Part shown: one piece after another, positions 45,760 to 56,333 of the stretch | Position numbering within the stretch: position 1 is the first letter of the stretch | Layout of the letters: every line of letters starts with the position of its first letter | The notes under the pieces: generated by a model | The model's input: the letters and a program-made list of their open reading frames with translations, nothing else | What the model was told of the DNA's origin: nothing | Database searches by the model: none | NCBI RefSeq assembly: GCF_029873635.1 | Contig: NC_080420.1 | Location: 121,590,719 to 121,654,718 of the forward strand | Reading direction: 5' to 3' | Length of the DNA stretch: 64,000 nucleotides | DNA from: Malania oleifera | Taxonomy: Eukaryota > Streptophyta > Magnoliopsida > Santalales > Ximeniaceae | Translations under genes and position numbers: made by a program

Positions 45760-46711
45760 AATTTATTCAAATTCACTCCAATATAAATTTAAAATCTAAA
45801 ATTCATGTTTAATTGTCACCAATCAACCACATGGCCTTTCGAACTGTGTCATCACAGTGGCACAGCATTTTCCCTAATTTAATATTTCTCATTTTCTTTC
45901 TTTAATCATTGATAAGAGCAAAGAAATCAAAGTTCATTCAAACTGATCATCTGGACCAAGTATTTCTCGGGCAAGTTAAAAAAGCAGTAGGAATTAAGGC
46001 CAAGCTTGAAACTTTAAAATATATATATCAAGAAAAATATGAAAATTTATTTATTTCTAGTTTTAAATTTTTTTTATCAAATAAATACACATGTATATGC
46101 CATTTATGCTTAATATTCTTAATTTTTAATTTAGAACAAGTTTTTATTTTAGTAATAATTGGCATAGAGAAACACAATAACAATAAAAAAAATTCTTTAT
46201 TCTTTTTATCGAACAAAATCTTTAATCCACAATGATAAGAGGACATGACTATCAATATTTACAAAATCTTAACTTGATTTTGTCATACTTATCATTCAAA
46301 TTTTCATTCCATTCCTTTGCTACCCCATTTCATTCCACAAACCATACAGAACGTAATGTTCCTCATTAATTGTTCAATCAATATTTTCAGATACATCAGC
46401 AGAGTATAATCCTTTTAACCTGCCAAGAAGAGAATTTTAGCAATGTTGCAATATTAATATTTAAATACATTTCACCGTCTGAAGAATGCCCCGAGGCTGA
46501 AAAGAACAGAAAAAAGACCAAGAAGACTTGGCATGCTTCATGCTAGGGATTCATAACAGGGTTCCAACAATTAAAATAGCTTCTCTTGGGAAGCTGATGT
46601 TAATATTAACACAGGAATTATAGGCAGAAGAACCAAAACCATAGTGAAGGTGCTGTGCTAGCTAGTGCCAAGAACTCCACAAATGCATACATCCCAAAAT
46701 CTATGCAATAA
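45760..46711. other. Spacer between L1 and KNOX gene
   Basis: AT-rich, no gene recognised. Part of it may belong to the KNOX 3' UTR if a more distal polyadenylation site is used (TTTATT on the plus strand also near 46196). Confidence 0.5.
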
Positions 46712-47138
46712 TTTATTAGTGCAAGGGCTTATTGCTTAGGCTAGAATTTGGAAAATCCATGACATCAAGCATCCAATACAAATAAATAAGAGATCATTAA
46801 ACAATCTCTGTATTCATCACAAAAGAATTCTGAATTTCCCGTTCTGTGGTCTTGTATAAGATGAAAGACAGAATTGGACACATGAAAACCGAAACACCAA
46901 GCATGCTCCCTTCTGACTGAAACTTGGATATCGAAATTATATGAAAAATACAACAACATGAACACAGGGATTTCTTTATATCTGAAAAAAGAGGCTATCC
47001 TAATATTTACGTGTAGATTCAACAAGAATGAGACAAAGATGGAGAGTGAATACATACTCTAGACAGGTGAAGAGGGCAAAGTTGAAACCAGGCCATAATC
47101 CATACATCATTATTTCCAGGGCCACCTGCAGTATCGCA
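46712..47138 (-). other. KNOX 3' UTR (candidate)
   Basis: Lies just downstream of the KNOX stop codon on the minus strand. An AATAAA signal is present on the minus strand at 46712-46717, about 420 nt after the stop. Boundary uncertain; transcript data would settle it. Confidence 0.45.
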
Positions 47139-47297
47139 CTACATAGGTCCCCTCATGCTGCCACCAATGCCCTCCATGAGAGCGTATCTCATGTCTTCAG
47201 ATGGTTTCCAATGCCGCTTCCTCTGATTTATAAACCAGTTGTTAATCTGCTTTGGGTCCAATCCGGTAATCTCAGATAAATTCATTTTCTCCTCTTC
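47139..47297 (-). CDS. Class I KNOX homeobox protein, terminal exon
   Basis: Encodes the second part of a TALE homeodomain, [20 protein letters not shown] then [15 protein letters not shown], and a short tail ending GSMRGPM, 52 residues plus stop. [10 protein letters not shown] with His before the last Trp is class I KNOX; class II has Asn there. The acceptor GTCCAG|GAAGAG gives an exact in-frame join to the exon at 56083-56333 (phase 0, just after PYPT). The upstream alternative acceptor TTCTGCAG would hit a stop. KNOX I proteins are nuclear transcription factors that keep shoot meristems undetermined and control cytokinin/gibberellin balance. I cannot tell STM-, KNAT1- or KNAT2/6-like membership safely: the tail and MNLSEI wording differ from the Arabidopsis proteins I recall. 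Stop TAG at 47139-47141. Confidence 0.95.
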   Translation of the reverse strand, partial: EEEKMNLSEITGLDPKQINNWFINQRKRHWKPSEDMRYALMEGIGGSMRGPM

Positions 47298-47839
47298 CTG
47301 GACAATCATCCATTCTTTTAGTGCATAGAGAACCACTGCAGAAGTGTTCAAAAAAGAACAAGCATCTAAACAGGGCAGAGTTACCCTCTTCAAACATTTT
47401 AACCTGGAAAAAAAACCACTCCACTCGCTATGTCTAATGAAGAATTCAAACATATCAAACAAGCATGCATGCACATGCAGATACCACACTAAGAACCTGA
47501 TTGTGCTAAGCTGCAAGGTTTTTCCTAAGGAAACCAGATTTTCTTGATCAAAGAAAATTCACGAGGATGAAAGTAGAACGTAGAACATAGACTCATCAAT
47601 GGACATAGTTTTCATTTTACATGTCATGATTAGAAATATCCTCAGACCAATCAGCAGCAGAATGAGCATAAAGCTCCAGGGAAGAAGTTGAATACAATAG
47701 TAAGTTGTGAAAATAGCCCCTTAAAAATAACATGAGATCTACTGGGACTAAAGACTTAGTTGTTGCTGCTGTTGTACAAGTAACAGAAGATAAAAGGCAG
47801 CCATAAGTAGTCTGGGTGTAAAAACGGACTGACTTAACA

Positions 47840-48420
47840 ACATGAAGAGCACGGGCTACATCACGACAGCTGTAAGATGAACCAAAAGCCCAACTAGAAA
47901 GAGGTACAATGTAAATAAATTTAGGAACATCTCACGGTGGGGGGGTGGGGTGTGTGGGAATTTTTGCATGTAGCTCCATAGGAGTCTCAATGATCTTATT
48001 ATCAGTCCACCTAGAATGCAAATCAATCTCACTAGGAAATCTAGCATTACTTGGATTAAGTCAAGATATCCTATACAATAAGAATTAGGATACCCAAGAA
48101 GCACTGAAGACCACCCAACTCCATCTAAAATGCATGCAATCAATGCCTATAGCATTGGACCAATGATTACCATATCATCCACAAACAATAAAGGAATATT
48201 TAAAGCTATCGGCAGAGTGACATACAAAAAGAGCATGATCATGAGCACCAGGAACAACACTAATCTGGGTAGCTACAAACTGCGAGCAATCATACCAAGC
48301 CTGAAGAGCACATTTCAGACCATAAAAGAGCATGCCACAAATGACAAACAGACCCAAATAGATGAGGCTCTTGGGAAACCTCATCTAAACAACTTCATTT
48401 AGATGCTCATTTAAAAAGCA
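47840..48420 (-). mobile_element. Copia reverse-transcriptase fragment in KNOX intron
   Basis: On the minus strand it shows YGLK.ALQAWYD, HDHALFV.HSA, a DDMVI-like catalytic region and DNKIIETPMELHAKI, the order of copia reverse transcriptase and its C-terminal linker. No LTRs belong to it. Strongly degraded, old. Confidence 0.75.
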
Positions 48421-48804
48421 TTCTTGACATGTAGCAACAGATACTGACTGCAACGATAGCAATCAAGGTGCAAAAGTGTGAGCTATAACCATCTTACTAA
48501 CATGAGCACCTGCTTCTTTGATTGATTGGACATCTTATTCCTGGGAAAATGCTTAAACTACAAACCATAGTTTTTTATGCAGTGCTAAATCAGTGAAGCA
48601 TCAATTACTGTTATCTTGAAGTCAGTCCACTTTTTTTCCTCATCATTTGCAAAAATATTTATTAATTCTTGTTATCTAGGTGTCATTATCATGGTCTTAA
48701 ACCAATGGGACGTTGCAAGATCATATTGACTTCACTGATCTTAATAAGACATGTTCTAAGGACAGCTTCCCTTTGTGTCATAAGCCAAGCTTGTTTAGGG
48801 AATT

Positions 48805-50869
48805 TGTTGACTTTTTGGAGTACGATCCCTGCTTTGATTATGACAAACCACAGTATCTCATCTGTGTGCTAAGTGTATGAACATGTTTACTTTTCTAAAC
48901 ACGGATGAAAGATGAGAAATGGAAGCCGAGAAGCACTTAAACAAGCACATCATTTGGCGCAATCCATGCTATTGCAAAGAAGCAGAGCATGAAGTTCTTT
49001 TGTTTTTCTTTCAAGTTGTATTGTATTGCATTATATTTTCTTTGGATCTGTAATAATCATATGGTTTGTAATAATCTGCATATCATGCATAATAGGTATT
49101 TAAGCTCAAAATACCTTAGAATGACCATAAGAACCATCATCTCTCAAACTTATATGACACATGCTTATTCACACAGGGTTGATGTAGCACAGAGGCCAAA
49201 ATGGACTTAAATGCACATTATTAACTAGTCTCGGTCGACCAAGACCTAGGCAATATGAAATGCCTCGATCGACCAAACTGGTTGGAGGTCGACAATTGAC
49301 CAAGGCCTGAGCAACCGAACCTAATTTGAACTAATTGTCCACGGTCGACCGAATGCTCAAAGTAACTTTTCCCACTGTCCTCGGGCGATCGAACTTTAAG
49401 TTCAAAATTACCCCGAATGACCGAATTATGAAGTTCGGTAGGGCGACCGAACCTTGAGCATTTGGAAAATCACCTAGGCCCAGCCACCCGAACTTTCCCT
49501 AGGACACCTAAACTTGAAAAAATAACTTTTCTATCTGTGTCTGTTCGGGTGTCCAACCCTAAGGACCGCGTGACCAAAACTCTTGGGTTGTCTTATTTTT
49601 ACCGTAGTTAATTAAGGGTAATTGGGGTTAATTTTTAATTAACCTTTCTCAAAATCCCCAATACATCCCTAACGGTCAAAATTTGAGGGATATCTATTTA
49701 TACCCCTCATTTGCCTTGATTAGGAAGAAGATTAGCAAAAATTCTCTCAAATCTTTTATACTTCTTTTGTTATATACTCAATATTCCAAGCATATTTTTT
49801 TATATACTCTTTTACATATTTATTAGCAAATATCATTTTGAAATAAAGAGTTTGTTTTTCTAGTTCTTCTAACTTGCAAATCAATTGCAAGGTGTAGGAA
49901 GATTTGATTGTGTTATTGTGCATCATTCAAAATCATTTTCCTTGGCAAAATACTCTCACAATACCATACGTCTTGAAAATCTTTTTGAGAGTAATTGCTT
50001 GTGTGATTTTCCCACAATATTTCACATATAAATAGTTGTTTGGGAAAATCGTGTTTTTGGCTTCCGAATCTTGGCATCCTTATTGCCAAATTTGAAAGCT
50101 TGCATACTTCTTTTGATAAATCTATTGTAAGCTTAAACCCTAAGTATCTGCTATGATTAAATTTGATATAATATTTGTGTGATACTTGATTAGGGTTTCG
50201 AAGCAACCTTGAATATTCACTTGTTGAATATATTATCTAAAATTAAATTTTCAAGATCTCACTTGAGCATTAAAGCATTAAATACTATTATCTGTGAGTG
50301 CATTAGTTATTGCTTGTGTGTATCTGTACATATTTGCTTATTGGAGAAGCATTTGAATTGTACGCAAATTCTATATTCATTGTTATATTTCAGGTGTGGC
50401 CTAAGGGGGTGTTGATCTAACCCGTAAGGATCGGTTGTAATTCAGGCGTGGCTTCAGGTGGGTCTTCTCCGCCCCTTTAAAGAGAGGTTGTAAAGGTTGA
50501 GATTAGCCCTGGTAATTTGATTTGGTGTTGTAAACGGTGCCACTCCACCCGTTAAGTGAGCAATAGTGGTAATTCTCGAGCTTGCGAATTGAGGCGGGGA
50601 CATAGGTAGTATTGGCCGAACCTCGATAATATACTGTGTGCGCTCTTTTCATTTCCGCAATTTATTTACTGCACATGTATGTTATTTTTAATTGACTGTG
50701 AATGCTGCGCATAATTTAATTTTCGCACATTACATTTATCTGTGCATTTGGGATTGCATAGACATACCCTAGGTTGTGAAATACTGTTGTTTATATAAAT
50801 TGTCCAAGGAAAGTTTAAATTTCCAATTCACCCCCCCCCCCCTTTCTTGGGAATACACCAATTCCAACA
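48805..50869 (+). mobile_element. Copia-2 solo LTR in KNOX intron, perfect target duplication
   Basis: A 2065-bp LTR, TGTTGACTTTTTGG...CACCAATTCCAACA, flanked by GAATT on both sides (48800-48804 and 50870-50874). It matches the LTR at 4272-6654 at both ends. TATTTATAC at about 49695 is the likely TATA box. It lies antisense to the KNOX gene. Confidence 0.93.
49225..49703 (+). promoter_or_regulatory. Copia-2 solo LTR: CGGTCGACCGA-type palindrome array plus TATA
   Basis: At least seven GGTCGACC / GGGCGACCGAAC-type motifs occur between 49231 and 49575, followed after about 130 bp by TATTTATAC. The same arrangement is found in the other two Copia-2 LTRs. If active, it would fire antisense to KNOX. 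That activity is inference. Confidence 0.55.
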
Positions 50870-51599
50870 GAATTAAACTTTCCTGTGACTGCTTATCTTG
50901 TGTACATGGGATGGGTAACCATCATGTAGCTAGTAGTATGGGTTTCATTCATTGAATGTGATAATACCTTAGTGTAAAATCGGAGTATGACTCCTTTGTC
51001 AGTTTTTATGTTTCCGAGTATCAGAGTTAGAATAACATAGAAAACTCTTTAGAGGAGGTGAGTGTTCATCAATCATTATAAAACTCACTATCTTTTGTAA
51101 ATGTTTTTAGCCTACTAGCTTCCCTTGCTAAACACGCATTGCCTATGAAGGTGTTAAAATGAATTGCATAACTTTACAGTTTACCGTGCGACTTTTGTCT
51201 ACTTGTATATTTGTTTACAGCTTCCACTTAATTATGAATTCAATGGTAAGAAGTTGTTCATGTGGTGTAACTGCAAAATACTTTCGGTTGACTAGTTAAG
51301 CAAGAGTTCTATAACTAGAGCCGCACAATCCTTCACTGGGTGTGAAAAGTTAAACCCAGCTAGGTTGATTTATTAGTGAATTCGGTTGCCTTCAAATTGT
51401 GAGATTCTATGAAGAATTGCTAAGAGATCATGCCAATCAACCAAGAGAATTAAGGTGCTATAGGCTTAAATTAAGACAACCAACCATGTGGCTGTGAGAT
51501 GGCCAAAGTTGTTGAACATGTTGATGCATTGGAATGATCACAACAACATCAACAAGGTTCTCTTGTGGAAACGTCAAACTTTCACTTTATGTTAGAAGC

Positions 51600-54560
51600 T
51601 TTACAGATCCATTTGAGACTGTCAAGATGAACTTGATGGTTCCTGATATTGGGAATACTCTACGGGGCTAGAGTATGGAAGAACATGGGTGCCAAAACCT
51701 TGAGTATATAGGGGTTCTTGTGATGCTAAGGAGTTGGAGAACTTATTTGATATGTAACAATACTTTCGTGTAGTTCATCGACTCGGAGGAGGCAAAAGCA
51801 TCCATGGTGACAATTTACTTAAATGGTAATGCTAAGTTGTAGTGTGTAACCAAGTACGATGAGATTTAAAATGGATGGTGTATTATTAAAAGTTGGGTAG
51901 ACTTGAAGAGAGAGCACAAGGCCCAATTCGTTCTTGAAAATGTTGAATACAATGCTTGGTGCAAATTGCGAGACCTCAAGTACATTGGTACAACCATAGA
52001 GTAAGTAAAACAATCTTTGCTTTGATGTTGAACATATGGGACATGCTAGAAAAAGATAAGCTATTTTATTTTCTGGAGGGGTTGAAACTGTAGGCAAAGA
52101 TAGAACTCCATCAACAATGCCAAGTGCATAGGTTGTCGCAAAAACACTTGACTGACTACACTGGAAGAGTTCCACAATGTCCAAAGAAAATCGCCTATTC
52201 GGTATAAATATTGGAAATCCTTTCAAGAGGGGCAAACCCGAAAGTGGGGGAGTCGACATAAAGGTATCAACTTTAAAGGAAGCTTCATTGTCTCAGCCTT
52301 TCAACACAATTAGAGGTAAGGGTGAGCTGGCATGTGTCTACTGTCGAGGCCCTTGCAGAATTGTTGATTAACCTCACAAGTCATTGTTCAATGCATTGCA
52401 AGTTTCCATTTGGAGGGGGTGCAAAGACAAGATAAGGACGTGGAGGAAACACTAAGAATGAGCGCAATGCAGTTACTCAACGCATTAAAGAGACAGAAGA
52501 AAGAACCAGAGGCTACCCAAACTAAAAGGTTAAGGTTTGTGGATTTATGGATCAATGGGAAGAGCAATTGTGCTATGGTGGATACCGGGACTACCCATAA
52601 CTTTGTCTCATAGGCGGAAGCGTAGAGAACCAACTTGAACTTGGAGAAGGATTTAGGATGATAAGAGTGGTTAACTCAACAAATTAGCATGCTCTGGGAG
52701 TAGCCAAGAAAGTGATTGTGAAGCTTGGATAGTGGACAAGACACACAAATTTCACAGTTGGGCCAATGGATGATTTTCAAGTGGTACTTGGAATGGAATT
52801 CTTGAGTGACACAAAGGCAATACCAATGTCCTTTGTTGCTTCCCTTTGTTTGATGGGAAATCACCCTTGCATTGTGCAAGTTGCCGCAAAGAAAGAAGAC
52901 AACGAGAGGTCCCTCTTAGCCATGCAGCTCAAGAAAGAATTGAGGAAGAGTGAGTGGACATATTTGACTTTGTTAGAGGTGAAGGAAGGGGTGCCAAGAG
53001 TGGGTGCCTACTGTCAGCCAAGATATGTTGGATGATGATCAAAAAGTTATGATGCTTGACAAGATACCACACAACTTGCCTCCACGATGAGGTTTGGAGC
53101 ATAAGGTAAAATTGTTACTAGGGGTGAAACCTCCTACTAAAGTGTTGTCCCAAGTACGCTTTCATAGTTGATAGAGTTAAGGAAGCAACTTGATGAGTTG
53201 TTAGAAGCGAGTTATATACATTCTTCAAAAGCACCATTTGGAGTACCAATATTGCTTTGGAGGAAAGATGGTGGAAGCGTGTAGTTGTGTGTGTCCTACT
53301 ATGCACTCAACAAAGTGACCATGTAACAAGTATTAATTGTTGATTTGTTTGATCAACAAAGTCATGTCAAGTACTTCACCAAACTTGATTTTCGGTTAGG
53401 CTACTATTAGTTGAGAATAACATATGGTGATGAGCCGAAGACTACTTGCATCATGTGGTATGGTACTTATGAATTCTTGGTGACGTCCTTCAGGGAATGC
53501 GCCAGGCACATTTTGCACACTTATGAACCAGGTGTTTTATAAGCACCTTGACAAGTTTGTCACAATATACCTAGATGACGTTGTCTACAGTTCCATTTTG
53601 GAAGAACATGATGAGCATCTACAAAAGAGGTTCGACATGATAAAGCGTAACAACCTTTATGTAAAGAAAGAAAAGTTCTTTTTCACTTAAAAGTACATCA
53701 AATTCCTTGGTCATGTGGTCGAACAAGGTTGTATTTGGATGAATATGTAGAAGATGAGAGCTATTCAATATTGGAAGATCCCAACAACAATTAAAAAGTT
53801 GCGTTCTTATCTTGGGCTCGCTAACTATTTCCAGAAGTTCATAGACGAATAGTAGAGGAGAACTGCCCCATTGATAGAACCGTTGAAGAAGGGTCAGGTG
53901 GAACTATACGGAGGAGTGACAAGGAGCCTTTGACAACTTGAAGGAAGCCATGGTGCAAGATTTGGTACTTGGTCTTCCAAACATAATGAAGCCCTTTGAG
54001 GTACAGATAGATGCATTAGACTATGCCCTTGGTGGAGTCTTCTTACATGATGAACATCTTACTGCATACAAAAGGTGAGCTTAGTGAAACTAAGCTGAAG
54101 TATATAGTTCAAGAGAAGGAGATGCTAGAAATCATACATCGTCTATGTGTGCTGTGGCAATACCTACAAGGGTTGAAGTTTGTGATGAAAATAATTAACT
54201 TCGCAGTTAGTCATTTCTTTACACAACTTATGTTATAGCCCAAGTAGGCTCGTTAGTGAGAATTTTTGGTAGAAATTGATTTCTCATTCAAGCACAAGAA
54301 GAGGTAGAACCAAGTCGCAAATGATTAAACAGGAAGCCTATGATTGCCGCCTTGCAACTGGTAACTCATTTGATGACAGTAAGATTACCATGATGTGGGA
54401 ACGTATTAATGAGAACCTTGTCAAAGATCTTGTTGCCAAAAACCTCATGAAGTTAGTGGATTTAGGCAAACTGCGCCAATTTTGTATAAAGGGTGAACTA
54501 CTAGTGACACATGGTAATCAACTCGTTATGCCTCGAGTTGGAGATGCGAGGAAAACATAG
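51600..54560 (+). mobile_element. Ty3/gypsy remnant in KNOX intron (gag, protease, RT, RNase H)
   Basis: The gag core is near 51790-52100 (YLNGNAKL, KSWVDLKREHKAQF-like). Protease MVDTGTTHNFVS lies near 52577-52612. Reverse transcriptase follows (KAPFGVPILLWRKDGG, FTKLDFRLGYY), then RNase H to about 54340. No LTR pair recognised; lineage not assigned. It is heavily broken and looks older than the neighbouring solo LTR. Confidence 0.8.
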
Positions 54561-55700
54561 AAAAAGATTAACACGGAGAAATGCTCCCTTGCCTTAACCC
54601 TATTGATGAGTTGAAAAAATCAAAGGAAACATCATTGATGAGAATAAAGGACATGGCCGATGAAACAAATTTCCAAATCCATTTCCTCCATATCAACCCA
54701 AAACTCATGTTCATAGCAAAAAAGAGAACCCCAAGAAACATGATAAAATGCTTTTTCCATGTCTAACTTATAGATCACCCCATTGTTTCCTTCATTCCGC
54801 TGTCCACCACCTCATTGGCAATAAAGATTGCATTGAGGCAAGTCTCGACAAAAGCATCCTAGAATGGTCCCAAAACTTCTCCCACCCACCACGGCCTCCA
54901 ACTTGTTTGCTAAAACCTTAGGTATCAATTATAAATGCTCCCACAAGATTGATCAGTCCAAAGTCAAAATGTTGGCCACCCCTTCTTTCTTGGGTATCAA
55001 GACTATAAGGTCTTGTTGACACAACTCGCAAAGTTAATTGTAGCATAGAACCTCTCAAGGATGGTCATAATGTTACTTTGAAGACCATCCCCCTCCCCAC
55101 AAAAAAAACAAAAAACACTTGATAAACCCATTAGTTCCCATTGCTTTGTACTTGTTGCACTCCATTAGCACCTCCCCAAGTTCCTTGTCTAGAAAAGAAC
55201 CTAAACTGTGATTGATATATATTTCAATCACATATAGATATATATTTCAATCCATACCTTCTAACTACTACCAATGGCTCTAGGTAAAATGTTTGCAAGT
55301 ACAAGTTTTTGTAATAATTACTGATTGCTTCTTCCACCTCCATTTCTCCTTTAAATTCCCTAAAACAAGCTTCAATCTTGAAGATAAATTGCTTTTGCAA
55401 TGATAATTGGAAATTCAATAAAAGATTCAAACAATATAGCTCATGATTTCTACCTTTATCAAATCTCCTCCATTCAGTTTATTCCAGCCAAATCTTTCTT
55501 CCCCACAAATCACCTTTCCCTTTTCTTGAAGGAAACACCTACTAGAGATTAATTTTCATCATGCTTACAGAGCATGAGAAATAAGTTTCTCCTCCTTACA
55601 CTGATATCCCAAAAGGCCACCCCATTCTAGATTTTCTATTAGGCTTTTACCCCTTTCAGCTTGGATGGCACAAAGTCACATATAGTCACTTTTTTCTTAA
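54561..55700 (-). mobile_element. L1-type LINE remnant in KNOX intron
   Basis: On the minus strand from about 55180 it shows LMECNKYKAMGTNGFIKCF (compare PKAPGPDGF), then WKKHFIMFLGVLFFAMNMSFG and FVSSAMSFILINDVSFDFFQ, matching L1 reverse-transcriptase spacing (VRFSILVNGTPSGFF). Both ends are missing and frames are broken. Upstream to 55700 the similarity is weak. Confidence 0.6.
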
Positions 55701-56082
55701 AAGAATGTAAGAGATCTAGTATCACTCTTCATACAAAAAAAAAAAAACCCTTTATCATATTTTGAAAGGGAGAATCAATTTAAGAAAAAATTTACAATTT
55801 CAGTCAATTGAATGTATGTAGTCATTTTTTGAGAGGAAGGATAATAAAAATACAGACCTCTATTAAATTCAAATTATCAGCGAGGGCAACTCCCCAACTG
55901 AATTAAGAGTGGCTCTATCACTGCCATAATCTCCACTAACATGAATACTTGTCCTTTTCCATGAAGGCATCTTGAATTGAGTTACTGTGCTCATGTTTCT
56001 TTTTTCAATTCTCTTGGTCCTTTTATGGATTATCACATGCCATCACAAAGAACAGGAAAGGATGAGATTATAATATGATTAC

Positions 56083-56333
56083 CGTTGGATATGGCCACCT
56101 ATAGTGGGTGTTCCACCAGTTCAACAGCATGGTCCTTGCATCTTTGGGTAGCTTGCCTTTCTTCCTTTTCTTCAAGAATTCCTTTCTCAAATTGCTAAGA
56201 TAGCCACTATACTTACGGAGGAGCATTTCTTTCAACTCTGAGTCACCTGGACGAGCACTAGAAGACTCTTGACTTTCTGATGCTTCTACCTCTCCACAAC
56301 TTACTTCCTCATCTGAAGTTCCATCTGCTTCAT
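56083..56333 (-). CDS. Class I KNOX homeobox protein, ELK/homeodomain exon
   Basis: Minus-strand exon of 251 nt, with acceptor TGTCTTTTCAG|AT before it and donor ACG|GTAATC after it. It encodes an acidic/serine linker ([19 protein letters not shown]), the ELK domain ([20 protein letters not shown]) and the first part of the TALE homeodomain ([20 protein letters not shown], then [10 protein letters not shown] with the diagnostic PYP loop). It splices in frame to 47139-47297 to complete the 63-residue homeodomain. The MEINOX exons (KNOX1, KNOX2) are not found to the right within the window, so the gene extends beyond 64000 and its start is unseen. ELK acts in nuclear localisation and repression. 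No coding damage is seen. Codes for class I by the RKYSGYL and HYRWPYP wording; exact orthologue undetermined. Confidence 0.95.

Larger units (their letters stand above)
47298..56082 (-). other. KNOX intron inside the homeodomain, about 8.8 kb, TE-filled
   Basis: Donor ACG|GTAATC (at 56083/56082) and acceptor CCAG|GAAG (at 47298/47297). An intron at this place, right after the PYP loop, is conserved in KNOX genes. It contains a copia reverse-transcriptase fragment, a Copia-2 solo LTR, a gypsy remnant and an L1 remnant. The flanking exons are intact, so the insertions appear tolerated by splicing. Confidence 0.9.

Noticed and set aside
46765-47055. 96-residue minus-strand ORF near the KNOX end
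   Set aside because: No recognisable motif; it lies in the likely 3' UTR and is best explained as chance.
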